Assembly: GCF_007971525.1 (NCBI RefSeq)
Contig: NZ_CP042437.1
Location: 2,728,001 to 2,792,000, forward strand
Direction of reading: 5' to 3'
Length of the DNA stretch: 64,000 bases
From: Mucilaginibacter ginsenosidivorax
GTDB lineage: Bacteria; Bacteroidota; Bacteroidia; Sphingobacteriales; Sphingobacteriaceae
Of this stretch, positions 1 to 7,929 are shown piece after piece. The stretch's first letter is position 1, and each line of letters starts with the position of its first letter. Below the pieces are notes generated by a model. That model saw only the letters and a program-made list of their open reading frames with translations, was not told the DNA's origin and did not search any database. Made by a program: the position numbers and the translations under genes.

Positions 1-593
1 ATATAAAAATCGTCGGCAATATCGTTGTTCAAATCGTCGATGACTTCTTGCCATACACTGTCCTGCTCGCCGGCGTCATGAATTTGTTTTTTAAACGCGC
101 TTACACTTTTCTTAATAGCCTGCCTTTTAAACTGTTTAAATCCGGCTGGGGTAAACAGGTCTGGCAGTTGCACCAGGTCGCCATTGCCGGGATTAAAGTT
201 ATAATAACGAAGCCAGGAGGCAGTTGTCATTCCGCTGCTTGCTTCATTAAAACCAAGGCTCAGTACCTTGCTGTTATTGGTATATATGGTATAGGTCAAA
301 TCTGTTTTGCCGCCGTAAATAGTGCCGTTGTTATAGTTAACGCGCTCAAATATGGTTTTGGTTTGATACCCTTTCAGCATCTCCAATTCGGATAGCTGTA
401 GTAGCTGATTTATTTTTGTAGTAGGTAACGCCCGTGTCGAATCGCTGTAAAACACTGGGAAATGAAGTTCGCGCGCAAACGCTTCATATTTAAGGGATTT
501 AACAGTAAAATAATAATTTTGAGCATTGGCACTTTCAGGCGCAATTGTACAGAGCAACAGGATGATGAGCAAAAGCCCGGATAAAGGTTTCAT
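1..593 (-). CDS. Secreted protein, DUF3298-like, cut by the window edge
   Basis: A reading frame starting at the ATG complementary to 591-593 stays open to the window edge, giving about 197 residues of an incomplete protein. It begins with a clear signal peptide (MKPLSGLLLIILLLCTIAPE, cleavage probably after NAQ near residue 25). The segment LTYTIYTNNSKVLSLGF followed by YNFNPGNGDLVQLPDLF resembles the beta-rich DUF3298/RsiV-like domain of secreted proteins. That family guess rests on pattern only. The C-terminus lies outside the window. Confidence 0.6.
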   Translation of the reverse strand, partial: MKPLSGLLLIILLLCTIAPESANAQNYYFTVKSLKYEAFARELHFPVFYSDSTRALPTTKINQLLQLSELEMLKGYQTKTIFERVNYNNGTIYGGKTDLTYTIYTNNSKVLSLGFNEASSGMTTASWLRYYNFNPGNGDLVQLPDLFTPAGFKQFKRQAIKKSVSAFKKQIHDAGEQDSVWQEVIDDLNNDIADDFY

Positions 594-729
594 GTTGGCT
601 ATTCCCGGTAAAAGGCCGTGAAATATGATTTAAATATAAGCAAATTTAAACCGCGCAAATCGGGACCGAATAAAATTTTCATGCAATAACATTCTTCAAT
701 TTTGCCGGGCACCATATAACAGATTGCTA

Positions 730-737
730 TATATTTG
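730..737 (+). promoter_or_regulatory. TAnnTTTG -7 box of the thioesterase gene
   Basis: TATATTTG matches the Bacteroidota sigma-ABfr -7 consensus exactly and lies 26 bases before the ATG at 764. A TTTG at 701-704 could be the -33 element, although the 25-base gap is longer than usual. Confidence 0.5.
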
Positions 738-763
738 CGGACTACCTGTTAAAATCAACTACC

Positions 764-1180
764 ATGGAATACTCAAAAACTTACGTTGCCAAAGACGAAC
801 ACATAGATGTGCAGCAAATTATGGATGGCCTGTACTACCCTTTTTATATGGAATACTGCCGCCATGATTATATCAGAGAAGTGCTGGGTTTTGATTTTGA
901 AACCGAGGCTAACAACGGCGTTTATATGGTGTTATCCAACTACAGCATCAGTTTTTTACGGTCGTTAAAAAAGGGCGATGAATTTACCGTTACCTGTACT
1001 TTATATACCGATAAGGCAGGCCTGCCCAAACTGCACTTTAAACAATCCATCATTTTTAATAACAAGGTAATGACCAAAGCCGTATTCACCGGCACCTGCG
1101 TACCCGCCACCGGCGGCCGCCCCTACCTGCCCGCATCGGTATTGGAAAAAATTAAAGATGCCCCGGTATTGGAGGATTAG
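764..1180 (+). CDS. Acyl-CoA thioesterase, hotdog (4HBT-like) family
   Basis: This 138-residue protein has the length and layout of a single hotdog-fold thioesterase. An N-terminal strand (KTYVAKDEHIDVQQIMDGLY) is followed by the YMEYCRHDYIREVLG stretch, where 4HBT proteins form the central helix, and then strands such as YSISFLRSLKKGDEFTV. Such enzymes hydrolyse acyl-CoA thioesters in the cytoplasm; the substrate cannot be read from the sequence. The family's usual Asp in the central helix is not obvious here. The gene stands alone with its own TAnnTTTG promoter and is followed by an inverted repeat. Confidence 0.75.
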   Translation: MEYSKTYVAKDEHIDVQQIMDGLYYPFYMEYCRHDYIREVLGFDFETEANNGVYMVLSNYSISFLRSLKKGDEFTVTCTLYTDKAGLPKLHFKQSIIFNNKVMTKAVFTGTCVPATGGRPYLPASVLEKIKDAPVLED

Positions 1181-1218
1181 GCAGATTGGGGATTAGTTAA
1201 GGAATTAAAATCGGATTT

Positions 1219-1300
1219 AATATTGAACACCGAATATCCGATATCGAATAATGAATAAAAAACTTCGGTGTTGGATATTCGAAATTCAGTGTTCGATATT
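1219..1300. repeat. Palindromic intergenic repeat, GAACACCGAAT family, copy 1
   Basis: The ends AATATTGAACACCGAAT and ATTCAGTGTTCGATATT are near-perfect reverse complements. The interior also reuses the words TATCGAATAATGAA and TTCGGTGTTGGATATTCG. The same element occurs at 16105-16185 and 17732-17812. It lies between the 3' end of the thioesterase gene and the 3' end of the transporter gene. Confidence 0.85.
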
Positions 1301-1386
1301 ATTTGCCCTTCTGTTATTCTTAACTCAATTACATCGGTGGTAATTTTATCGGTCATTTTTTTAAAGTCCTCCCTACCGGGGAGTAT

Positions 1387-2535
1387 TTAGGTGGGGCTCC
1401 CCGATGGCTCTACATCCTCAATAATTGCCTTCTTGTTTTTTACACTGTTGCCTTTAGCCAGTTTGTTTTGTTCCTTTTCCTCGTCGCCCAGGATAATGCC
1501 CCAGGGTTGCAGGCTTTCTACCCGGTCGAAAATAATTTTCAGCACCGCTATGCTGGGGATAGACAGGAACATGCCTGGTATACCCCATATCATTTCGCCC
1601 ACTACCACGCCAAGCACGGTAATCAAAGCGTTGATCCTTACTTTCGAGCCAACAACTATCGGCAGCAGTACATTGCTGTCAATTAAATGGGTAACCACCA
1701 GCGTAACCATCACCCAGATAACTTTGCTGCTATCCGGCGAGGTGCCCAGCGTAACCACGGCGCTTACCACCAGGGCGCTAAAAATACCTACGTAGGGGAT
1801 AATATTGAACACCCCTGTAATTAAGCCCAGCAAAATGGCATACTGCACCCCCATAAAACTAAATGCCACGCTTACGCCTGTTGCTATAATACCCATTTCA
1901 ATAAGCAAACCAATAATGTACTTGCGGATAATGCGCTGCACCTGCTCAATCACCTCATGCACTGTGGTTTTATTTTCGGGCAAAAAAACAGATACCAGGA
2001 ATTTCATGATCAGCCGGCGGTACAGCAAAAAGAAAAACGTATAAATAAAAGTAAACACCAGGAACAACAGGATAGACGACAACGACAGCACCGTTGCCCC
2101 CAATACCGCAGGATCTGGCGACATTACCTTGCTGGCCGCCGAGTTTACCACCCTAAGCTGTTTACCGCGCGTTATATGAAAGGTATCCTGCACCCAGCCC
2201 CTAAACTGCCACATCGATTGATTGATTTGCGCCTGGAACCGCGGCCAGTCCTTTGCCAGGTCGGCAATTTGTGAGGCGATGACATAGATGAGTAAACCTA
2301 CCAGCGAAAGCAGCAACACCACAGCCATCATCGAGGCCGCGCTTCGCGGCAAACGCAGCCACTTCTCTAAAAAGGCCGCCACTGGCAGCAGTAAAATCGA
2401 GAACAGGCACGAAAATATCAACGGCGACAGGATTTCTTTGCCAATGATCACCAGATAACCAATGGCAAACAGGCTGAATAATACGCAGGCCAGTTTAATA
2501 TAAAACGGAAGTTTAGTAAAGGTATTCAGGTCCAT
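1387..2535 (-). CDS. AI-2E family transporter (PF01594-type permease)
   Basis: This 382-residue membrane protein has paired N-terminal membrane segments, a soluble middle part (about 90-145) and several C-terminal membrane segments. It carries the family hallmark GVFNIIPYVGIFSA near residue 242. The family exports small molecules or exchanges ions across the inner membrane; the name comes from AI-2 export by TqsA, and most members have unknown substrates. The C-terminal tail is hydrophilic and lysine-rich. Its 3' end faces the thioesterase gene convergently, with a palindromic repeat between them. Confidence 0.88.
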   Translation of the reverse strand: MDLNTFTKLPFYIKLACVLFSLFAIGYLVIIGKEILSPLIFSCLFSILLLPVAAFLEKWLRLPRSAASMMAVVLLLSLVGLLIYVIASQIADLAKDWPRFQAQINQSMWQFRGWVQDTFHITRGKQLRVVNSAASKVMSPDPAVLGATVLSLSSILLFLVFTFIYTFFFLLYRRLIMKFLVSVFLPENKTTVHEVIEQVQRIIRKYIIGLLIEMGIIATGVSVAFSFMGVQYAILLGLITGVFNIIPYVGIFSALVVSAVVTLGTSPDSSKVIWVMVTLVVTHLIDSNVLLPIVVGSKVRINALITVLGVVVGEMIWGIPGMFLSIPSIAVLKIIFDRVESLQPWGIILGDEEKEQNKLAKGNSVKNKKAIIEDVEPSGSPT

Positions 2536-2724
2536 AGGTCAGGGCAAGCCCATTTGGTGCTTGGCGTAAAGGTATGAAATTAACAGGCACCTGCAGGGGC
2601 CTTATTCTCCAAAATGGCAATGCCTGCGGCCTACGCAAGGCCTTAAGCCCAAGCGTACGCCGGTATAGAGTGATGCGGAATCAGTATAGCGAAAAAAGGT
2701 GATGCGCTTAAGAGAGCGTATCAG

Positions 2725-2732
2725 TAAATTTG
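2725..2732 (+). promoter_or_regulatory. TAnnTTTG -7 box before the 224-residue secreted protein
   Basis: TAAATTTG matches the -7 consensus and ends 16 bases before the ATG at 2749. This predicts a 5' leader of only about ten bases. Confidence 0.5.
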
Positions 2733-2748
2733 AACAAAATATTGAAAC

Positions 2749-3423
2749 ATGCATTTGAAAATTACACTATTATTAGCTTTATTCTTTTTAACGGGCTACG
2801 TGCCTGCTAACAATTCACCCGGACAAGATAAGAGGCAGCATGTTATTATGGGGAGCGCTGGTGTTTATTCGAGCCGGGGAAACGGAGATATTACAATAAA
2901 CATTAACGGAGGGGTTTTGACAGGTGTTTATGAATATTATGATAACTGGGATGATCAGTTTAAAGAATACAGGAACATTAACGTATTTTATATATACGGC
3001 ACCAGCAGTGATGGCGTAAACTATAAAATTAATACAATTTGGCCCGGCGACAGCGAGGGAATTTCCGGCATCCTCAGTTTCACCGGCAATAAAAAAATAA
3101 AAATTATATTGAATAGCCAGCCGCTGGGCTACGCAAGTTTTGATTTCACGGCCAATACGGTTAAAAACATATTTTCTCTTAAGGCTTCAAGTACAGCTAC
3201 CGGTATTCGGCTTATTAAACCGGCTAAAGCCCCGTTATATAATTACGATGGAAAGGCATTTATAAAGAGGAACGGATATCTGATCAAAGGCAATATTGTC
3301 ACGCTGCTAAGCACAAATAACGAATTTGCTCAAATATCATATCATTCGCCAACTACCGATAAAAATGCTATATACTGGTTAAACACTATAGATCTGTACG
3401 ATGCAAACCCGGCATTGTGGTAG
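2749..3423 (+). CDS. Secreted protein of unknown function
   Basis: I do not recognise this 224-residue protein. It has a signal peptide (KITLLLALFFLTGYVPA, residues 4-20) and is then rich in Gly, Asn, Tyr and alternating hydrophobic residues, suggesting a beta-sandwich. The last 50 residues (KAFIKRNGYLIKGNIVTLLS and on) resemble an SH3-like beta module in which a Lys-Gly turn is followed by short strands; that is a loose impression. It probably acts in the periplasm or at the surface. No neighbour suggests a pathway. Confidence 0.6.
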   Translation: MHLKITLLLALFFLTGYVPANNSPGQDKRQHVIMGSAGVYSSRGNGDITININGGVLTGVYEYYDNWDDQFKEYRNINVFYIYGTSSDGVNYKINTIWPGDSEGISGILSFTGNKKIKIILNSQPLGYASFDFTANTVKNIFSLKASSTATGIRLIKPAKAPLYNYDGKAFIKRNGYLIKGNIVTLLSTNNEFAQISYHSPTTDKNAIYWLNTIDLYDANPALW

Positions 3424-3517
3424 CCGATATCAGGTGGGCACATCAGCCAGGAGGCTTACGGCAGCAAGGGTTGTCTCCAACAACGGCGGCACGGAGCACC
3501 AACAAATTCACAAACGA

Positions 3518-3549
3518 TCCTCCTGCTTGCAGCCACACAACACTTGCGC
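3518..3549. repeat. Dispersed 32-bp repeat, copy 1 (second copy 6242-6273)
   Basis: This block ends in CACAACACTTGCGC and matches 6242-6273 at 28 of 32 positions by direct comparison. Just upstream, 3470-3506 (TTGTCTCCAACAACGGCGG and on) resembles 6939-6977. Both spacers therefore carry parts of one dispersed element. Confidence 0.65.
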
Positions 3550-3560
3550 TAAATGAGGCT

Positions 3561-3595
3561 GTCTTAATTCTTGATTCTAATTTCTTGACTCTTCT
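3561..3595 (-). repeat. AATCAAGAATTAAGAC word repeat, copy A, overlaps a coding end
   Basis: Read on the minus strand this is a run of related words (AGTCAAGAA, TTAGAATCAAGAATTAAGAC). It matches 36201-36232 at about 28 of 30 positions and is built like 23941-23970. It supplies the stop codon and last residues of the helical-repeat protein that ends at 3564. Confidence 0.75.
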
Positions 3596-5078
3596 GCCGT
3601 ACCAACCCCAGCACCACTTCATAAGCTGTTTTTTTCTCGCGGCGGGCTATCAGCCAGGCTATAAAGCTTAGCGTGAAAATGTCGTTATTTTCTGCCTTAT
3701 CGGCCAGGGTTAAAACCTGGTCCCGGTATGCCGCGTCGAAAACCACATCGGGCTTTTGCAGGTATTTTTCAACCAGCTTCAGGAATAACAGTACCCGTTC
3801 TTCCGACGTTTTCAGCAGGTACTTTTTATACCGCCGCCTGAAGCTGTTTAGCCGCGACATGGCAACGTCGATGTTGGAGAACTGCGCATGCACCAGAATT
3901 TCCATCAGGTTTTTGCGGATGGTCCATAACATGCCCATCTTTTTTTCGTACCAGGCATCGGTTCGGGTAAGTAAGGTGAGTTGTTTTAAACTTTGCTGGT
4001 TGTTGCACAGGGCCAAAAACATGGCCAGGCATATGCGTACATCTTCTATATCTTCCGGCTTGCTCCTGTTGTTGGTTTTGCTGAGCGATTCCTGCAATAT
4101 CCCTATGGCATCATTTGCAAAACCTGTAAAAAACAGGTTAAGGCCACGCAGCAACTGGTAACGCAAATAAAACACCTCATGGTAACGGCTATCCGTTTCC
4201 ATCAGATCCATCATTTCCTTTAAATACGATGCGCTCCTTGCAAAATCCTTTTGCCGCAGGTGAAAGTTGGCCAAAAAATACAGGATAGAGATATGGTAAA
4301 AAAGGTACGACTGCTTTCTATCCGCCTGGCCCTGCATAAACTCATCCGTCCGCTTAACGTAGCGCTCTATCAATCCATAATTCTGCTGTATCGCCGCGTA
4401 TTCATTGGCGATGAAAAGGATCTGGTAGATGGACTTATAGGTCATCAGGTCCTGGGCCGAGATTTTGTATTTCCTGATGGTGGTGATCACCAGGCTGGTC
4501 AAATTCACTATTTTCCCTTGCAGGTGTATGGCCTGTAGTTCCTGCCGTAAAAAGGCATAGGCCATGTTTAGCTTAGCCTCGCGCTGCATATGCAGCTGGT
4601 TCTGTATAAAGCACGCGGTGAGGGCATCCAGGTCTTCGGCGCCCTCCAGATGGGCGTATTGCAGCTTCAACAGCAAAAGCTCATTCAACAAATTAAACTG
4701 CTCCAAGTGTGTGGCCAGCCGTTCGGCTTTATCCAGGCATTTGAAAGCTACCTTATGTACGTCGTTCTCCAACAAAAAACGCCCTACCACCACCAGGCGC
4801 AAGGCATCGTATGTTTCGGCATGGCTGCTCTCGAAGGTTTTTTGCGATAAAAACAGCAGCAAATTATCCTGCAGCCTTTTGCGTAAAGCATGGTAGGCAT
4901 CCTTATTTTTTTCGGGCTTGTATAGTTTATTTATGTCATCTATATCGTCAGTTTCTATCAAATCAAGTAAAGTCAGGTTTTTTACATCTTCCCTTTTGTT
5001 TTTGCGCTGTAGAAACTGCCTGAAGAGTGTTTTATCGGCATTATTGAGCAGGTTAACCAGTTCCGATAGTGAGTCCAT
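3564..5078 (-). CDS. Helical-repeat (TPR-like) protein of unknown function
   Basis: I place the start at the ATG complementary to 5076-5078 (MDSLSELVNLLNNADK). The frame extends ten codons further upstream to 5108, but that extension (MYIYRHKYLD) looks untranslated. The protein has about 504 residues, is almost entirely helical and lacks a signal peptide. Successive 30-40-residue helix pairs such as LKQLTLLTRTDAWYEKKMG suggest an alpha-solenoid for protein contacts. I do not recognise a family. The last residues (SQEIRIKN) and the stop codon lie inside a dispersed repeat, so the native C-terminus may have been replaced. The gene is divergent from yiaA. Confidence 0.65.
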   Translation of the reverse strand: MDSLSELVNLLNNADKTLFRQFLQRKNKREDVKNLTLLDLIETDDIDDINKLYKPEKNKDAYHALRKRLQDNLLLFLSQKTFESSHAETYDALRLVVVGRFLLENDVHKVAFKCLDKAERLATHLEQFNLLNELLLLKLQYAHLEGAEDLDALTACFIQNQLHMQREAKLNMAYAFLRQELQAIHLQGKIVNLTSLVITTIRKYKISAQDLMTYKSIYQILFIANEYAAIQQNYGLIERYVKRTDEFMQGQADRKQSYLFYHISILYFLANFHLRQKDFARSASYLKEMMDLMETDSRYHEVFYLRYQLLRGLNLFFTGFANDAIGILQESLSKTNNRSKPEDIEDVRICLAMFLALCNNQQSLKQLTLLTRTDAWYEKKMGMLWTIRKNLMEILVHAQFSNIDVAMSRLNSFRRRYKKYLLKTSEERVLLFLKLVEKYLQKPDVVFDAAYRDQVLTLADKAENNDIFTLSFIAWLIARREKKTAYEVVLGLVRQKSQEIRIKN

Positions 5079-5211
5079 ATCAAGGTATTTATGCCTGTAA
5101 ATGTACATTAATTACCAAATTATATCGTCAGTAATTTACATAATTTGATTTTTACAGGCCGGTTTTACATCGCACATTTGCTTCCATATTAACAACTAAA
5201 ACAACACAAAC

Positions 5212-5682
5212 ATGGAACCGCTACAAAACAAAACAGAAGAAAATTCAGCCTTTGGAAAATATGGCGACAAGATCAAAAGAAACCCGTTTAAACCAACCGC
5301 CGCCTTTATAGGCGCCTCGTGGTTTGCCTTATTGGTGGGCGTAATAGGTTACTGCGTTGGCTTATGGAATGCCACTATCCAACTGAACGAAAAAGGCTAT
5401 TATTTCACCATTTTATTATTTGGTTTATTCGCCGTTATCTCGGTACAAAAAAGCGTGAGGGACAGGGCCGAAGGGCTGGCCGTTACCGACCTGTACTACG
5501 GCCTCAGCTGGTTTGCCACCATCGCGGCCATGGTTTTATTAACCATCGGCCTGTGGAATGCCGACCTGGCCCGAAGCGAGAAAGGCTTTTACGCCATGGC
5601 ATTTTGCCTCAGCATGTTCTCGGCCATTGCCGTCCAAAAAAACACCCGCGACGCCAAACTGATTGACGACAAAGAACTGTAA
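5212..5682 (+). CDS. yiaA: YiaA/YiaB-family inner membrane protein
   Basis: Two tandem YiaAB repeats are visible in 156 residues. One spans about 30-85 with GLWNATIQLNEKGYYF and VQKSVRD; the other about 95-148 with GLWNADLARSEKGFYA and VQKNTRD. Each gives two membrane helices, four in all. This is the layout of E. coli YiaA, whose GLWNA...EKG(Y/F)Y motifs are nearly identical. The molecular role of the family is unknown. The N-terminal 27 residues are hydrophilic and cytoplasmic. A possible promoter (TTTG at 5144, CACATTTG at 5173) precedes it, and a strong terminator follows. Confidence 0.9.
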   Translation: MEPLQNKTEENSAFGKYGDKIKRNPFKPTAAFIGASWFALLVGVIGYCVGLWNATIQLNEKGYYFTILLFGLFAVISVQKSVRDRAEGLAVTDLYYGLSWFATIAAMVLLTIGLWNADLARSEKGFYAMAFCLSMFSAIAVQKNTRDAKLIDDKEL

Positions 5683-5695
5683 CGTAGCGGTTACC

Positions 5696-5738
5696 ACCCC
5701 GCAGCGCCCTTGTTAAAAAAGGCCTGCGGGGTTTATTT
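5696..5738 (+). terminator. Rho-independent terminator after yiaA
   Basis: ACCCCGCAG at 5696-5704 pairs perfectly with CTGCGGGGT at 5724-5732, with CCTT/AAGG pairing inside the loop. A T-rich tail (TTTATTT) follows. It lies 13 bases after the yiaA stop. Confidence 0.85.
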
Positions 5739-5940
5739 GGTTATTTGCCTGCTGGCAGCCTCAAATACATGGGCTAAAAAAAAGGGGGCCTTTTAACTAA
5801 TCGCCCTATCGTTCTGAGGGGTAAAATTTCGCAGTTTTCTGAAGGAGGGATGATATACAAAAATAAAAGACTGTCATGCTGAGTGGTAAAATTTAGCGAA
5901 ATTCTGAAGGGAGAATGACATATATCACATGGCGGCGAGT

Positions 5941-6083
5941 CGACTCACCCCGACGAGGCTGCGCCCGTCACCCCTCTCTCCGCTTCGCGCATAGAGGGGC
6001 CAAAAAATAAAAATGGGGTTTACCCTCTATGCGGCGTAAGCCGGAGAGAGGGTCGGCCAGCGCAGCGTAGCCGGGGTGAGTCG
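5941..6083. repeat. 143-bp imperfect inverted repeat (large hairpin)
   Basis: The ends CGACTCACCCCG and CGGGGTGAGTCG are perfect reverse complements. Pairing continues inward through GAGGCTGCGC/GCGCAGCG, CCCTCTCTCCG/CGGAGAGAGGG and CATAGAGGG/CCCTCTATG, leaving a short A-rich loop near 6003-6015. It contains no open frame of note. Confidence 0.85.
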
Positions 6084-6241
6084 TAGCCAGCGTTCAAAGC
6101 CAATATTTGTATAACACCTAACATGTCATAGGTAGGTACGAAGCATCCATTCGCCAACTTTTCTATCGGTCATACACAGCTGATAGATCCTTCGTGCCTC
6201 AGGATGACAGGGAAATTGGATATGTCATGGGTAGGAATGAA

Positions 6242-6273
6242 TCCTCCCGCGTGCAACCGCACAACACTTGCGC
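6242..6273. repeat. Dispersed 32-bp repeat, copy 2
   Basis: Matches 3518-3549 at 28 of 32 positions and shares the invariant tail CACAACACTTGCGC. It lies 40 bases beyond the 3' end of the EthD-like gene. Confidence 0.65.
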
Positions 6274-6313
6274 CAGAGGGACAAGCAGGTACCCTTTTGC
6301 GAAAATGCTATGT

Positions 6314-6721
6314 TTACTTTATCACCTCACTTACCAAAATGACAGGAGTGATATTGGTATAATTTGAAAAATCGGCACGAATAGCATCTCTGTTTGGCGC
6401 GATAGCAGCTTGATAATCGCTTAGGCTTTTGATATAAAATGTGCCAATAGCCATAAAGGGCAGCGGTTGGTTTGGGATACCACTGGCAATCCCTTTTTCG
6501 ATGGTGTATTTAACCAAATTTGATCCTAAAAACCGCGCTACCATTGGCATGTGCTTCAATTCATAATATTCCATATTAAAGGTTTTACCTTCGGCATAAG
6601 GGTACATCACAGATACTTTAATTAAGCCTTTTTCAACAATAGTTACGTTCTGCTTTTCCTGGCTAAACACGGTAAAAGAAATGGTTAAAAGGATAAATGA
6701 TAAAATCAGCCTTAATTTCAT
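6314..6721 (-). CDS. EthD-domain protein with a signal peptide
   Basis: After a signal peptide (LRLILSFILLTISFTVFSQ, cleavage near residue 20) the 135-residue protein is one dimeric alpha/beta-barrel EthD-type domain. KVSVMYPYAEGKTFNMEYYE leads into HMPMV, the conserved HxP segment, and a mid-domain GTFYIKSLSDYQAAI. EthD relatives range from ether-degradation accessory proteins to small reductases. Export of this fold is less common than the cytosolic form. It stands alone with repeat-rich spacers on both sides. Confidence 0.8.
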   Translation of the reverse strand: MKLRLILSFILLTISFTVFSQEKQNVTIVEKGLIKVSVMYPYAEGKTFNMEYYELKHMPMVARFLGSNLVKYTIEKGIASGIPNQPLPFMAIGTFYIKSLSDYQAAIAPNRDAIRADFSNYTNITPVILVSEVIK

Positions 6722-7070
6722 AATTGGTTTATTTAACTGGAGAGGTTCAATTTAATATACAAATATTAACATATTGTATTTATTCACAAAACGTTATGTG
6801 GGTTAAAATTTAAGGGGGGGTTATACCATCGTTCTTTGCCCCAGGTATGTTTTCAAATAACTGTCATCGTCACTACTTCCCTCCGCTGCCGCCCCGACCT
6901 TAAAAAGTCCTCCAGAATAATCTTCCGAACACCTATGGAGACAACTCCAACAAAGTGCGGTGGGGAACACCAACAAGGGCGGAGCAGACAATACTCACAT
7001 TAAATTTTTTTTTATTAAAATACTACAAATGAAAAAGTTATGTATATTTATGACACCAAAACACTTTATC
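6722..7070. other. Spacer at the left edge of the AT-rich block
   Basis: No gene is called here. The first part is the AT-rich upstream region of the EthD-like gene. Positions 6880-6990 are GC-richer and include TCCAACAAAGTGCGG... (6946-6977), which resembles 3478-3506. From about 6995 the composition turns strongly AT-rich and stays so to about 12100. TATATTTA at 7043-7050 is a plausible -7 box for the next gene. Confidence 0.5.
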
Positions 7071-7373
7071 ATGGCCAATAAACCTTTTTCTCAAAATTCT
7101 GACGAACCTGAAACTAATAAAATCCCCAAATATAGAGATAAAGTACTAATCAATGATGGGGGAGCCGTTTGGTTTGGCCTCGTAATTGGTTGGATAACAG
7201 CAGTCACTTTTTATGATGGCAAATCACATGATATAAAAGATCTTGCCGTAATCATATCCGCTTTAGGCGGTGCCGCTATCACAAAAATTTTTTCGAAAAC
7301 GGAAACACAGTTTTCAATGTACTGTGTGGGGATGGCATTCGGATTTTTTATAAAGGTAATCTTTTCTCACTAA
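7071..7373 (+). CDS. Small membrane protein of unknown function
   Basis: I choose the ATG at 7071 (MANKPFSQNSDE), giving 100 residues. Earlier in-frame ATGs at 6960, 7029 and 7050 precede or overlap a likely -7 box. A hydrophilic N-terminus of about 30 residues is followed by hydrophobic helices: AVWFGLVIGWITAVTFY, LAVIISALGGAAI and YCVGMAFGFFIKVIF. This suggests two or three membrane passes. There is no recognisable family. It is the first AT-rich gene of the accessory block, and small membrane proteins often accompany defence genes, but nothing in the sequence proves a link. Confidence 0.55.
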   Translation: MANKPFSQNSDEPETNKIPKYRDKVLINDGGAVWFGLVIGWITAVTFYDGKSHDIKDLAVIISALGGAAITKIFSKTETQFSMYCVGMAFGFFIKVIFSH

Positions 7374-7461
7374 ATTGATGGTTAATACCCGCTGTTGCCT
7401 GTTTAGCAACCTGAAATTAGCCTCCCGGCAGCCGGCGCGGTAGCTGACCTGTGTTTGCGAT

Positions 7462-7737
7462 GTGATTATTTACACAAGTGACTCAATCATTAGATACCAA
7501 GATACTTTATACAATGTTTTAATGAGGATTACATCTTCATTGAATGAAAAAAAAGCAATAACAAGTGAACAAGCAAAAATAGACCTCAAAAGAATGCTGC
7601 AGGTAGAACATTATTTTGCAAATGCAGAAAAGGAAACACAGCAATTTTATCTTGATATTTACAGAAAAATATATCGGTTAAGAGGGACAAATGAAAACTT
7701 GATTATCTTACTTAAAACTAAAATCGAAAAGCCCTAA
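7462..7737 (+). CDS. Small helical protein of unknown function
   Basis: The frame begins at a GTG at 7462 (91 residues); an ATG at 7522 would give a 71-residue form starting MRITSSLNEKK. The composition is charged and helical (QAKIDLKRMLQVEHYFANAE), without membrane segments or cysteines. I do not recognise a family. Codon use is AT-rich like its neighbours. No RBS or consensus promoter decides the start, and a non-coding status cannot be excluded. Confidence 0.4.
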   Translation: MIIYTSDSIIRYQDTLYNVLMRITSSLNEKKAITSEQAKIDLKRMLQVEHYFANAEKETQQFYLDIYRKIYRLRGTNENLIILLKTKIEKP

Positions 7738-7820
7738 TATTTCACATCCATCCTCATCGATGGTAAACGTCTAACACGAGAGCGCAATTAATAATTGTAA
7801 ATAAATTTCAAAAAAAACAA

Positions 7821-7841
7821 CTACGCAAATAGACTGCGTAG
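7821..7841. promoter_or_regulatory. Small hairpin in the leader of the cold-shock-domain gene
   Basis: CTACGCA and TGCGTAG form a perfect 7-bp stem around AATAGAC, 88 bases before the ATG at 7930. It may lie in the 5' leader. There is no T-tract, so it is not a canonical terminator. Confidence 0.35.
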
Positions 7842-7929
7842 GAGGGTGATTATTTTGTGTAATGATGCAGTTGTAACATCGATTTAGACAATAGATTTAA
7901 AAATCATAAATCCAACTTAACTTAAACAC

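Larger units (their letters stand above)
5739..6313. other. Gene-free spacer packed with repeats
   Basis: No credible gene is present. Two tandem copies of a roughly 43-bp unit (CTGAGKGGTAAAATTT...TCTGAAGG...) lie at about 5815-5858 and 5879-5922. Next come the 143-bp inverted repeat at 5941-6083, a looser pair of arms at 6122-6212 (GTCATAGGTAGG, and TCAGGATGACA), and the dispersed 32-bp repeat at 6242-6273. Confidence 0.7.
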
